From: Accumulibacter sp.
GTDB taxonomy: Bacteria; Pseudomonadota; Gammaproteobacteria; Burkholderiales; Rhodocyclaceae
Length of the DNA: 64,000 nucleotides
NCBI RefSeq assembly: GCF_036625195.1
Contig: NZ_JAZKUG010000001.1
Location: 1,364,001-1,428,000, forward strand
Direction: 5' to 3'
Below are positions 1 to 7,979 of this stretch, piece by piece; position 1 is the stretch's first letter; each line of letters begins with the position of its first letter. Both the position numbers and the translations under genes were made by a program. The notes beneath the pieces are model-generated. The model worked only from the letters and a program-made list of their open reading frames with translations, did no database searches and was not told the origin of the DNA.

Positions 1-2
1 CG

Positions 3-44
3 TTTCCTGCCGTTCCTGACCCTGAGCCAGGTCGCGAGCGATGA
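3..44 (+). CDS. 3' end of an upstream gene (partial, uncertain)
   Basis: One frame is open from the window edge and stops with TGA at 42-44, giving the tail FPAVPDPEPGRER. It overlaps the ATG of the permease at 41 in the ATGA arrangement typical of coupled genes. The rest lies outside the window. By context it could be a substrate-binding protein or another permease of the same ABC system, but 13 residues cannot decide this. Confidence 0.3.
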   Translation, partial: FPAVPDPEPGRER

Positions 45-799
45 ACTGGACCAGGCTGCACCCGGGATGGGCGATGTTCGCCGCCATGATCGGGCTGCTC
101 CTATTCCTCTGGGGAATGGCATTGCCGCTTGCGGCAATGCCGGCACCCATCGGGCCAGCGGCCGAGCAGTTTGCCGACGGGGCGCGAATCACCGTCGGAC
201 TGACGCTGATCGCCGGCAGCGCCGGTGTCCTCATCGGCGTCCTCGCCGGGCTCGGCAAGCTGTCGCGTTTCGGGCCGCTGCGCTGGTTGTGTGACAGTTA
301 CGTCTGGCTGATTCGCGGTACGCCGCTGTTGCTGCAGATCCTGTTCGTCTGGCTGGCCCTGCCGACGATCATGCCGGAAGGGGTGGAGCTGTCGGATTTC
401 ACCTGCGCCGCGATCGCCCTGTCGCTGAACGTCGGCGCCTACAACACCGAGTGCGTGCGGGCAGGCATCCTCGCCGTTCCGCACGGGCAGATCGAGGCCG
501 CGCGCGCCCTCGGGCTGACGCCACTGCAGACCTTCATCGATGTCATCCTGCCGCAGAGCATGCGCGTCGCCCTGCCGGCACTGGCCAACAACCTGGCGTC
601 GCTGGTCAAGGATTCGTCGCTGGCCTACGCCATCAGCGTCGTCGAACTGACGATGGTCGGTTACCGGGTGCAGGCCGAGAGCTATCAGCCGATCCCGGTG
701 TTCGTCACCATTGCCGCCATCTACCTGATCCTGACCACGGCCTTCACGACGTTGACGGCCGCACTCGAGGCGCAACTCGATGTCGGCCAGAAACGCTGA
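41..799 (+). CDS. Amino-acid ABC transporter permease, HisM/GlnP type
   Basis: A 252-residue inner-membrane subunit of a polar amino-acid importer. Hydrophobic segments lie at about residues 10-32, 50-72, 85-110 and 215-240. The cytoplasmic EAA loop, which docks on the ATPase, is visible as EAARALGLTPLQTFIDVILP at about 160-180. The start at 41 is fixed by in-frame stops at 17-19 and 23-25. The ATPase gene follows after 11 bases, so the two form an operon. The transported amino acid cannot be read from this subunit; glutamine, glutamate, histidine or another polar amino acid are all possible. Confidence 0.93.
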   Translation: MNWTRLHPGWAMFAAMIGLLLFLWGMALPLAAMPAPIGPAAEQFADGARITVGLTLIAGSAGVLIGVLAGLGKLSRFGPLRWLCDSYVWLIRGTPLLLQILFVWLALPTIMPEGVELSDFTCAAIALSLNVGAYNTECVRAGILAVPHGQIEAARALGLTPLQTFIDVILPQSMRVALPALANNLASLVKDSSLAYAISVVELTMVGYRVQAESYQPIPVFVTIAAIYLILTTAFTTLTAALEAQLDVGQKR

Positions 800-810
800 C
801 GGGACTTGCC

Positions 811-1569
811 ATGGGCTCTGAAGCCGCTCTCCGGCCGATCATCGAGGCGCGCGCGGTCGGCAAGCGCTTCGGTTCCTTCCAGGCGCTCAGGGAGGTCTCG
901 GCGACCTTCCACGAGGGACAGGTCACCGCCATCGTCGGACCTTCGGGATCCGGCAAGTCCACCTTCCTGCGCACCCTGAACCGCCTCGAAGCGCACGACT
1001 CGGGCGAGATCGTCATCGACGGCATCGTCCTCAGCGACGACATTCGCAACCTCAACGCCATTCGCCGCGAAGTGGGGATGGTCTTCCAGAGCTTCAACCT
1101 GTTCTCCCATCTCACCGTCCTGCGCAACCTGACCCTGGCGCCGATGCGGGTGCGCCGGATGGCGAAGGCGGCTGCCGAAGAGAAGGCGATGAACCTGCTC
1201 GAGCGGGTGGGCCTGAAGACGCAGGCCAGCAAGTATCCGGTGCAGCTGTCCGGCGGCCAGCAGCAGCGGGTGGCGATCGCCCGCGCGCTGGCGATGGATC
1301 CGAAGGTGCTGCTGTTCGACGAGCCCACCTCGGCGCTCGACCCGGAAATGGTCAACGAGGTGCTGGCGGTGATGCGCGAACTGGCCTACAGCGGCATCAC
1401 CATGCTGGTGGTGACGCATGAGATGGGCTTCGCGCGCGAGGTCGCCGACCGCGTCATCTTCTTCGACGAAGGAGTGATTCTCGAGGACACCACGCCCGAG
1501 GGCTTCTTCTCGAATCCCGGGCATGAGCGGGCGAAGTCCTTCCTGTCACAGGTCCGGCATGGCTTCTGA
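811..1569 (+). CDS. Amino-acid ABC transporter ATP-binding protein, GlnQ type
   Basis: A 252-residue ATPase partner of the preceding permease. It has Walker A (GPSGSGKST), the Q-loop (MVFQSFNLFSHLTVLRN), the signature LSGGQQQRVAIARAL, Walker B (VLLFDEPTSALDPE) and the switch histidine in VVTHEMGFA. This motif set is that of the polar amino-acid uptake (PAAT) ATPases. ATG at 811 is preceded by a weak GGGA. The last 24 bases overlap the 3' end of the convergent mtfA gene. Confidence 0.95.
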   Translation: MGSEAALRPIIEARAVGKRFGSFQALREVSATFHEGQVTAIVGPSGSGKSTFLRTLNRLEAHDSGEIVIDGIVLSDDIRNLNAIRREVGMVFQSFNLFSHLTVLRNLTLAPMRVRRMAKAAAEEKAMNLLERVGLKTQASKYPVQLSGGQQQRVAIARALAMDPKVLLFDEPTSALDPEMVNEVLAVMRELAYSGITMLVVTHEMGFAREVADRVIFFDEGVILEDTTPEGFFSNPGHERAKSFLSQVRHGF

Positions 1570-2376
1570 GCTCTCGCCGCAGCCCGTCCCGGGAAGAGCG
1601 GCCGGCGGCCGCAGCCGCGCTGCCGGATCCTGCCGGTAGAAGCACTTCAGGTTGGCATAGAGGTCGGGAAATTCGGCCAGCAGGTCTTGCGGTGTCTCGA
1701 AGAAGGCTTCGCTCATGACGGCGAAGAATTCACCGGGGTTCTCGGCGGCATACGGGTCGAAGACGGTTTCCTCGCCGCCGCGGTCGGCTCGCTCGACGGC
1801 GGCGCAGAAGGCGTCGTAGCTGGCAAGAAGAACCGTCTGCCAGGCGGCGGCCGAGATGCCCGGCGGCAGCGGGGGCATCCCGTTGGCTTCGCCGTTGCGC
1901 ATGTCGAGCTTGTGCGCGAACTCGTGGATGACGACGTTGTAGCCGTCACCCGCCATCTGTGCGTCGCGCCAGGAAATCAACAGCGGACCGCCCTCCCAGG
2001 CCTCGCCCGATGCCAGCTCCTGATACTCGTGTACGACGCCGAATTCATCCTCGATGCAGCGCGGGATGATGAACTCGTCGGCGTAGACGATGATGCCGAC
2101 CCACCCGGAGTAGTGGCCAAGGCCGAGGTTGAGGATCGGCAGGCATCCCTGGACGGCGATCGAGACGCAGATGGCGTCGTCCAGTTCGAAGTCGGCGACG
2201 GCGGTGAACTCCTTTTCGGCAAGGAAGTCCTCGGCCAGCCGCCGCAGACGCAGTTGTTCCTCGCCGTCGAGACAGGCGACGAAAGGCAGTCGCGAACGGA
2301 CCTCGAGCCAAAGTGCGTCGGGGATGCGTGCTGGTTCGCGGCGGTTTCTCAGCCAGCCGAGCAGTTTGCCGATCAT
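1546..2376 (-). CDS. mtfA: MtfA-type zinc metallopeptidase
   Basis: A 276-residue soluble protein of the MtfA family. E. coli MtfA (about 265 residues) is an aminopeptidase that binds the glucose repressor Mlc. The zinc site HEFAH is at residues 151-155, followed by KLDMRNGEANG as in the family, and the downstream acidic segment EFFAVMSEAFFE supplies the likely third ligand region. The start at 2376 overlaps the stop of the transporter gene by four bases (ATGA), so the two are translationally coupled. A longer frame continues upstream but is only a shadow of the transporter. No Mlc homologue is visible in this window, so the regulatory partner is unknown. Confidence 0.9.
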   Translation of the reverse strand: MIGKLLGWLRNRREPARIPDALWLEVRSRLPFVACLDGEEQLRLRRLAEDFLAEKEFTAVADFELDDAICVSIAVQGCLPILNLGLGHYSGWVGIIVYADEFIIPRCIEDEFGVVHEYQELASGEAWEGGPLLISWRDAQMAGDGYNVVIHEFAHKLDMRNGEANGMPPLPPGISAAAWQTVLLASYDAFCAAVERADRGGEETVFDPYAAENPGEFFAVMSEAFFETPQDLLAEFPDLYANLKCFYRQDPAARLRPPAALPGTGCGESSEAMPDL

Positions 2377-3278
2377 CTCGCGGGGGCCCCGCCGGGCGTC
2401 GCCGTCGTCAGGTAGATGCCGGCGAAGATCAGCACGATGCCGAGATAGTGGTACGGCTGCGGCATCTCGGCAAGGAAGATGGCCGAGAGGATGGTTGCGA
2501 ACACTGGCATCAGATGCAGGAAGAGGCTGGCCCTGCTTGCGCCGACCTCGCCAACGGCGCGGTTGTAGAACACGTAACCGAGGAAACCGGGGAAGATGCC
2601 GGTGTAGGCGATCCCCGCCAGCGTCGCCGGCGAGACTGTGATCGTCCGTCCCTGCGCGACCTCCCAGGCGTAGGCAGGGGCCAGCGCCGTCAAGCCGACG
2701 AGGGTGAACGCGGCGAGCAGCAGCATCGGGTCGACAGCGGCCGGTCGCCACTGCAGGCCGATGGTATACAGCGCCCAGGTGAAGACGGCAACAAGCATCC
2801 ACAGGTCACCAACGTTGAAGCCCAGTCGTGCGAGACGGACCGGATCGCCCTGGCTGACGATGATGCTGACGCCAGCGAAGGAGATGAGGACGCCGAGCCA
2901 GTCGGTGGTTCGCAGATGCTTGCCGAGAAAGGCCCAGGAGAGGGCGATCGTGGCGATCGGGATGAAGGAATTGAGCAGTGCGGCGTTGGTTGCCGGGGTG
3001 TATTGCAAGCCGATGTAGGCCAGCGTGTTGTAGCCGCCGACACCGAGAAGTCCGAGCACGCTCACCGCTTTCCAGTTCGCGCGCAGCAGTGGCCATTGCG
3101 CCCGCAGATGGGGCAACGCCAGCGGCAGGACGAGCGCGAAGGCGATGGCCCAGCGCCAGAAGGCGAGCGCCAGCGGCGGCACCTGCTCGCGCAGCGCGCG
3201 GCCGATGACCATGTTGCCGGACCAGAAGAGCACGGTCAGGACGAGCAGCAGGTACGGGTTCTGCAGGCGAGCAGGCAT
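2373..3278 (-). CDS. EamA/DMT-family transporter
   Basis: A 301-residue inner-membrane protein with about ten hydrophobic helices arranged as two EamA repeats. The first repeat begins NPYLLLVLTVLFWSGNMVIG and the second ALYTIGLQWRPAAVDPMLLL. Family members export metabolites, amino acids or drugs; the substrate cannot be deduced. It is the first gene of a two-gene unit with mtfA and is divergent from relA across about 66 bases. Confidence 0.9.
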   Translation of the reverse strand: MPARLQNPYLLLVLTVLFWSGNMVIGRALREQVPPLALAFWRWAIAFALVLPLALPHLRAQWPLLRANWKAVSVLGLLGVGGYNTLAYIGLQYTPATNAALLNSFIPIATIALSWAFLGKHLRTTDWLGVLISFAGVSIIVSQGDPVRLARLGFNVGDLWMLVAVFTWALYTIGLQWRPAAVDPMLLLAAFTLVGLTALAPAYAWEVAQGRTITVSPATLAGIAYTGIFPGFLGYVFYNRAVGEVGASRASLFLHLMPVFATILSAIFLAEMPQPYHYLGIVLIFAGIYLTTATPGGAPAR

Positions 3279-3332
3279 CGCTGGCTGGCAGTGGCAAAAA
3301 GCGCATTATGCATGAATGGCCAGCAGCGCCTT

Positions 3333-3338
3333 TATAAT
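3333..3338 (+). promoter_or_regulatory. Perfect -10 hexamer TATAAT directly upstream of relA
   Basis: TATAAT lies at 3333-3338, six bases before the ATG at 3345, so transcription would be expected to begin at or very close to the start codon. No convincing -35 sits 16-18 bases upstream and no Shine-Dalgarno sequence precedes the ATG. Confidence 0.4.
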
Positions 3339-3344
3339 CCGCCA

Positions 3345-5570
3345 ATGGTTTCCGTCGTCCACTCGCTCGCCGCACACGGCGATCCCGCGCAGTCGCTGCA
3401 AGCGCTCGGAGAAGGTCTGCCGGCCGCGGCCACGGATCGGCTGTGGCGGGCGGTCGAGTACGCGCGCGCGGTCTATGGCGACCGTCTGCTGGGTAGCGGC
3501 GAGGAGGTCTGGGGACATGCGCTGGGAATGGCGCTGATCGTCGCCGGACTCAAGCTGGACGCCGATTCGCGGCTGGCGGCACTGCTCTTTGCGGTGCCGG
3601 CACTGCAGGAACGCGGTCTGGCACAGATCGAGTCGAGCTTTGGCAGCGGCGTCGCGCATCTGGTCGGTGGCATTTCGCGCCTCGACCGGATGCGGCCCAT
3701 CACGCGCAAGTTCAGCGCGCATTCGGCGGCGAGCGCCGACAGCAACCCGCAGGAGATGAAGGCGCAGGTCGAGATCCTGCGCAAGATGCTGCTGGCGACG
3801 GTCGAGGACATTCGCGTCGTTCTCCTGCGGCTCGCTTCGCGGACGCAGACCCTGCGTCATTTTGCCGCCGAGGCGGACGAGCTGCGCGTGCCGGTGGCAC
3901 GTGAAACGCTCGAGCTTTACGCACCCCTGGCCAACCGGCTCGGTGTCTGGGAGCTGAAGTGGGAGCTCGAAGACCTGTCGTTCCGCTTTCTGCACCCGGA
4001 GATCTACAAGGATATCGCGCGCCACCTCGACGAGAAGCGTGTCGAGCGGGAGCAGTTCATCGCCACCGCGAGCGCCCGCCTGCAGGAAGAGCTGCAGGCT
4101 GCCGGTGTCGGTCACGCCGAGGTCTACGGTCGCCCGAAACACATCTACAGCATCTGGAACAAGATGCGCAAGAAGGGGGTGGGCTTCGCTGAGGTCTACG
4201 ACGTGCGTGCGCTCCGTGTCATCGTCGACGAGGTGCGTGACTGCTACACGGCGCTCGGCATCGTGCACCACATCTGGTCGCCGATCGCCAGGGAGTTTGA
4301 CGACTACATCGCGCATCCGAAGGGCAACGACTATCGCTCGTTGCATACCGCCGTGCACTGCGCCGATGGCCGTGCGCTCGAGGTCCAGATCCGCACACGT
4401 GACATGCACCGCCATGCCGAACTGGGCGTTGCCGCTCACTGGCGCTACAAGGAAGGGAGCCGGGCGACGCCCGAGGACCGCTACGACGAGAAGATCGCCT
4501 GGCTGCGTCAGTTGCTGACCTGGCGCGAGGAGGTGGCGGACGCATCCGACTGGGTCCGGCATTACAAGCAGGCAGCGTTCGATGAGACGGTCTATGTCCT
4601 GACGCCGCAGGGGCGGGTCGTCGATCTGCCTCGCGGGGCGACGCCGGTCGATTTCGCCTATCGTGTGCACACCGACGTCGGCCATCGCTGTCGCGGTGCC
4701 AAGGTCGACGGTGCGCTGGTGCCGTTGAATACGCAGCTGGCGACCGGGCAGCGCGTCGAGATCGTCCTCGCCAAGCAGGGCGGGCCGTCACGTGACTGGC
4801 TCAACCCGGCACTCGGCTATCTGTTCACGCATCGCTCGCGGCTCAAGGTCCGGCAGTGGTTCGCCAGCCTGGCGCTCGAAGACACCGTGGCCGAGGGACG
4901 CGTGCTGCTGCAACGCGAACTGCAGCGGCTGGGACAGCCCGGGCTCAACCTCGATGACCTGGCGGTCCGTCTCGGGCTCGCGCGCAGCGACGACCTCTTC
5001 ATCGCGATGGCGCGCGCGACGCTGAACCTGCGGCAGCTGCAGGCGGCGGTGCGTGCCAGCGAGGAGCCAGTCGAGGACCGCGTGTCCGACGAGCTGACGG
5101 TCCGCCGGCAACGCGACAGCGACATGGCGGAGAAGGGAATCCTGATCGTCGGGGTTGGCCGTCTCCTGACACAGCTCGCGGGTTGTTGCAAGCCGGCGCC
5201 GCCAGACCCGATCGCGGGATTCGTCACGCGCGGTCGTGGCGTTTCGGTCCACCGTGCCGACTGCAGCAATCTCGTGCACCTGCAGGCGATGCACCCGGAG
5301 CGGCTGATCGAAACGACCTGGGGCGCAGACAGCGACGCGGTCTTCGCCGTCGACATCGTCATCGACGCCCATGACCGCCAGGGTCTTCTGCGCGATGTGT
5401 CGGACGTGCTGGCGCGCGAAAGGATCAATGTCATCGCGGTGAACACGCAGTCTCGTCAGGGCAACGCGCATATGGGTTTCACTGCAGAGGTCAGCAGCAT
5501 CCCGCAACTCGAGCGGACACTCGCGTTGCTGCATGGGGTGCCCGGAGTCGTTGGCGCGCGACGTGCCTGA
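3345..5570 (+). CDS. relA: (p)ppGpp synthetase RelA
   Basis: A 741-residue stringent-response synthetase (E. coli RelA is 744). The N-terminal hydrolase domain is degenerate: the HD pair is replaced in LAALLFAVPAL, so hydrolysis is not expected. The synthetase domain has GRPKHIYSIWNKM and REFDDYIAHPKGNDYRSLHT; the EFDD form marks monofunctional RelA rather than SpoT. A TGS domain (VYVLTPQGRVVDLPRGATPV), a helical/zinc-finger region and a C-terminal ACT domain follow. Start 3345 gives MVSVVHSL; an in-frame ATG at 3312 would place the -10 hexamer inside the coding region. It is convergent with ppk, tying ppGpp and polyphosphate metabolism together by position. Confidence 0.95.
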   Translation: MVSVVHSLAAHGDPAQSLQALGEGLPAAATDRLWRAVEYARAVYGDRLLGSGEEVWGHALGMALIVAGLKLDADSRLAALLFAVPALQERGLAQIESSFGSGVAHLVGGISRLDRMRPITRKFSAHSAASADSNPQEMKAQVEILRKMLLATVEDIRVVLLRLASRTQTLRHFAAEADELRVPVARETLELYAPLANRLGVWELKWELEDLSFRFLHPEIYKDIARHLDEKRVEREQFIATASARLQEELQAAGVGHAEVYGRPKHIYSIWNKMRKKGVGFAEVYDVRALRVIVDEVRDCYTALGIVHHIWSPIAREFDDYIAHPKGNDYRSLHTAVHCADGRALEVQIRTRDMHRHAELGVAAHWRYKEGSRATPEDRYDEKIAWLRQLLTWREEVADASDWVRHYKQAAFDETVYVLTPQGRVVDLPRGATPVDFAYRVHTDVGHRCRGAKVDGALVPLNTQLATGQRVEIVLAKQGGPSRDWLNPALGYLFTHRSRLKVRQWFASLALEDTVAEGRVLLQRELQRLGQPGLNLDDLAVRLGLARSDDLFIAMARATLNLRQLQAAVRASEEPVEDRVSDELTVRRQRDSDMAEKGILIVGVGRLLTQLAGCCKPAPPDPIAGFVTRGRGVSVHRADCSNLVHLQAMHPERLIETTWGADSDAVFAVDIVIDAHDRQGLLRDVSDVLARERINVIAVNTQSRQGNAHMGFTAEVSSIPQLERTLALLHGVPGVVGARRA

Positions 5571-5574
5571 CGCC

Positions 5575-5592
5575 CGCCGGCGGCGGCCGGCG
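5575..5592. terminator. Possible hairpin between convergent relA and ppk
   Basis: CGCCGGC, a GGCG loop, then GCCGGCG form a 7-bp all-GC stem in the 42-base gap between the two stops. Only three T residues follow on the + strand, so it is at best a weak intrinsic terminator. Confidence 0.3.
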
Positions 5593-5612
5593 GCGCCTTT
5601 CGTGGTGCAGGG

Positions 5613-7733
5613 CTAGGCCTTGAGGAGTTCGATCAGCTCGGCCTGCGAGGAATGCGGGCTGGTGCGCGAACCACGCTTCTGGTGGTAGGTGCCGTCAGGC
5701 CCGAGTTCCCAGGCAAGGGCGTTGTCACTGAGGTAGATCTGCAGGCCTTCGCTCATCACTCGCCGCTTCAGCTTGCGATCGAGGACCGGGAAAGCCAGTT
5801 CGATCCGCCGGAAGAAGTTCCGTTCCATCCAGTCGGCGCTCGACAGATAGACCTTCTCCTCGCCGCCGGCGTAAAAATAGAAGACGCGATGGTGCTCGAG
5901 CTGGCGGCCAATGATCGAGCGCACATTGATGTTCTCGGACAGGCCCTTGACACCCGCCCGCAAGCCACAGACGCCGCGCACGATGAGGTCGACCTTGACG
6001 CCGGCCTGCGAGGCCTCATAGAGCGTGGCGATGGTTTCCGGTTCGAGCAGCGAGTTCATCTTGGCGATGATTCGCGAACGCTTGCCCGCACGCGCCGCTT
6101 CCGCCTCGGCCCGGATTGCCGCGACGACGTTGGGCTGCAGCGTGAACGGCGCCTGCCACAGGTGGGTCAGCGTCTGGGCGCGACCGAGGCCGGTGAGCTG
6201 CTTGAAGACCTCGTTGGTGTCGGCGCCGATCTCCTCATTGCAGGTGAGCAGACCGAAGTCGGAATACAGGCGGGCGGTTTTCGGATGGTAGTTGCCTGTC
6301 CCCAGATGGACGTAACGGCGGAGGATGCTGCCGCCGCCATTGCTCTCTTCACGGCGGACGACCATCAGCATCTTGGCATGGACCTTGTAGCCGAAGACAC
6401 CGTAGACGACGTGCGCGCCGACTTCCTCGAGCTTGGTTGCCCAACCGATGTTCGCCTCCTCGTCGAAACGCGCCATCAACTCGACGACGACGGTGACCTC
6501 CTTGCCGTTCTGCGCTGCGCGCAACAACGACTGCATCAGCACCGAGTCGGTACCCGTGCGGTAGACGGTCATCTTGATCGCCACCACCAGCGGGTCGATC
6601 GCCGACTGCTCGAGCATTTCGATCACCGGGTTGAAGCTCTGGTAGGGGTGATGCAGCAGGATGTCACCGCCACGGATTGCGTCGAAGACGCTCTGGCATT
6701 TCTGCAGTGCCTTCGGTACGCCCGGTGTGAAGGGTTGGAACTTGAGATCCTGGCGCACCACCCAGTCCGGAACCTGCATCAGGCGAACCAGGTTGACCGG
6801 GCCGGCGACGCGATAGAGATCGGTTTCGGTCAGATTGAACTGGCCGAGGAGGAACTGTGTCATTGCCTCCGAGCAGCTGTTCGCGACCTCCAGGCGGACG
6901 GCGTCGCCGAAATGGCGCTGCGGCAGTTCGCCCTGGATCTTGGCGCGCAGGTTCTTGACTTCTTCCTCGTCAACGAAGAGGTCGCTGTTGCGCGTGACAC
7001 GAAACTGGTAACAACCCAGCACTTTCATGCCGGCGAACAATTCATGCACGAACTCGTGCAGGATCGACGACAGGAAGACGAAGGAGTACTCGCTGCTGCC
7101 CAGTTCGCGCGGCAGGCGGATGACGCGTGGCAGGACGCGCGGTGCCTGCACGATCGCTGCGCCGGAGCTGCGCCCGAAGGCGTCGCGCCCCTCGAGTTCG
7201 ACGGCGAAGTTGAGACTCTTGTTGAGCACGCGCGGGAAGGGGTGCGACGGGTCGAGGCCGATCGGTGTGATGACCGGCATCACTTCGCGGAAGAAGAACT
7301 CCCTGATCCATTCGCGCTGTTCGACATTCCAGTCTGCCCGCTTGAGGAAGCGAATTCCTTCGGCAGCAAGCTGTGGCAGGACTTCTTCGTTGAGCAGCGC
7401 ATACTGCTCCCTGACGATGGCATGAACCTCCTCGCTCACCAGCTGGTAGACCTCGCGTGCCGTCTTGCCATCGGTGGTGATCGCCACCGAGTTCAGCTTG
7501 AGCTGTTCCTTGATGCCAGCCTCGCGAATCTCGAAGAATTCGTCGAGGTTGCTGCTGACGATACAGAGGAAGCGCAGTCGCTCGAGCAAGGGTGTTCGTG
7601 GGTTCTTGGCCTGCCACAGGACCCGCCGGTTGAACGCCAGCAGACTCATCTCGCGATTCTGGAAGTACTCCGGCGGGAAGCCGGTGGGTGCCTGAAGGGG
7701 AGGTGTCTCGCTGGTCGTGGCAACTATGTTCAT
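5613..7733 (-). CDS. ppk: Polyphosphate kinase 1
   Basis: A 706-residue enzyme that reversibly polymerises the gamma phosphate of ATP into polyphosphate. The N-terminal domain carries the family signature YFQNREMSLLAFNRRVLWQA and SSNLDEFFEIREAG. The catalytic region has YVHLGTGNYHPKTARLYSDF, which contains the histidine equivalent to the phosphohistidine of E. coli Ppk. The C-terminal domain ends with SADWMERNFFRRIELAFPV. It is divergent from ppx, so synthesis and breakdown of polyphosphate share one 246-base control region. In polyphosphate-accumulating bacteria this is the central enzyme of phosphorus storage. Confidence 0.97.
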   Translation of the reverse strand: MNIVATTSETPPLQAPTGFPPEYFQNREMSLLAFNRRVLWQAKNPRTPLLERLRFLCIVSSNLDEFFEIREAGIKEQLKLNSVAITTDGKTAREVYQLVSEEVHAIVREQYALLNEEVLPQLAAEGIRFLKRADWNVEQREWIREFFFREVMPVITPIGLDPSHPFPRVLNKSLNFAVELEGRDAFGRSSGAAIVQAPRVLPRVIRLPRELGSSEYSFVFLSSILHEFVHELFAGMKVLGCYQFRVTRNSDLFVDEEEVKNLRAKIQGELPQRHFGDAVRLEVANSCSEAMTQFLLGQFNLTETDLYRVAGPVNLVRLMQVPDWVVRQDLKFQPFTPGVPKALQKCQSVFDAIRGGDILLHHPYQSFNPVIEMLEQSAIDPLVVAIKMTVYRTGTDSVLMQSLLRAAQNGKEVTVVVELMARFDEEANIGWATKLEEVGAHVVYGVFGYKVHAKMLMVVRREESNGGGSILRRYVHLGTGNYHPKTARLYSDFGLLTCNEEIGADTNEVFKQLTGLGRAQTLTHLWQAPFTLQPNVVAAIRAEAEAARAGKRSRIIAKMNSLLEPETIATLYEASQAGVKVDLIVRGVCGLRAGVKGLSENINVRSIIGRQLEHHRVFYFYAGGEEKVYLSSADWMERNFFRRIELAFPVLDRKLKRRVMSEGLQIYLSDNALAWELGPDGTYHQKRGSRTSPHSSQAELIELLKA

Positions 7734-7778
7734 CGATCGGTTCCGTCAAGAAGGATGGCTCGGACAAGGGTTCAATTG

Positions 7779-7796
7779 CAGGCAGACATATTACAG
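7779..7796 (-). promoter_or_regulatory. PHO-box-like direct repeat upstream of ppk
   Basis: On the minus strand 7796-7779 reads CTGTAAT ATGT CTGCCTG. The PhoB consensus is two CTGTCAT heptamers separated by 4 bases. The first half matches at 6 of 7 positions and the second at only 4 of 7. It lies about 45 bases upstream of the ppk start. This is suggestive only. Confidence 0.3.
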
Positions 7797-7923
7797 CGAT
7801 AGGCTGCGTGCGGGTCCGCCGGCGGCCATTTTCTTCCGCTCTGGCGGGGGCGCCGGCATGGTGGTGTCCGTGTCTGCCGCGTGCCGACGCTCGTCTGGGC
7901 CAACGGAGGTCAAGCCCGGGGAA

Positions 7924-7932
7924 TGCTAGAAT
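7924..7932 (+). promoter_or_regulatory. ppx: Extended -10 (TGCTAGAAT) upstream of ppx
   Basis: TGC followed by TAGAAT fits an extended -10 element and lies 47 bases upstream of the ppx ATG. No clear -35 is present, as expected for extended -10 promoters. Confidence 0.4.
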
Positions 7933-7979
7933 GCCGGGCCCAAGCAGACCCCTTGTCGAGCGGGCGAAGAGGAACAGCC

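Noticed and set aside
2313..3344. Long N-terminal extension of the relA frame
   Set aside because: It lies antisense to the DMT transporter. RelA homology begins at about 3345.
5652..7802. A 716-codon frame on the plus strand opposite ppk
   Set aside because: A shadow of ppk. It has no start context or recognisable domain, and it crosses into the ppk/ppx control region.
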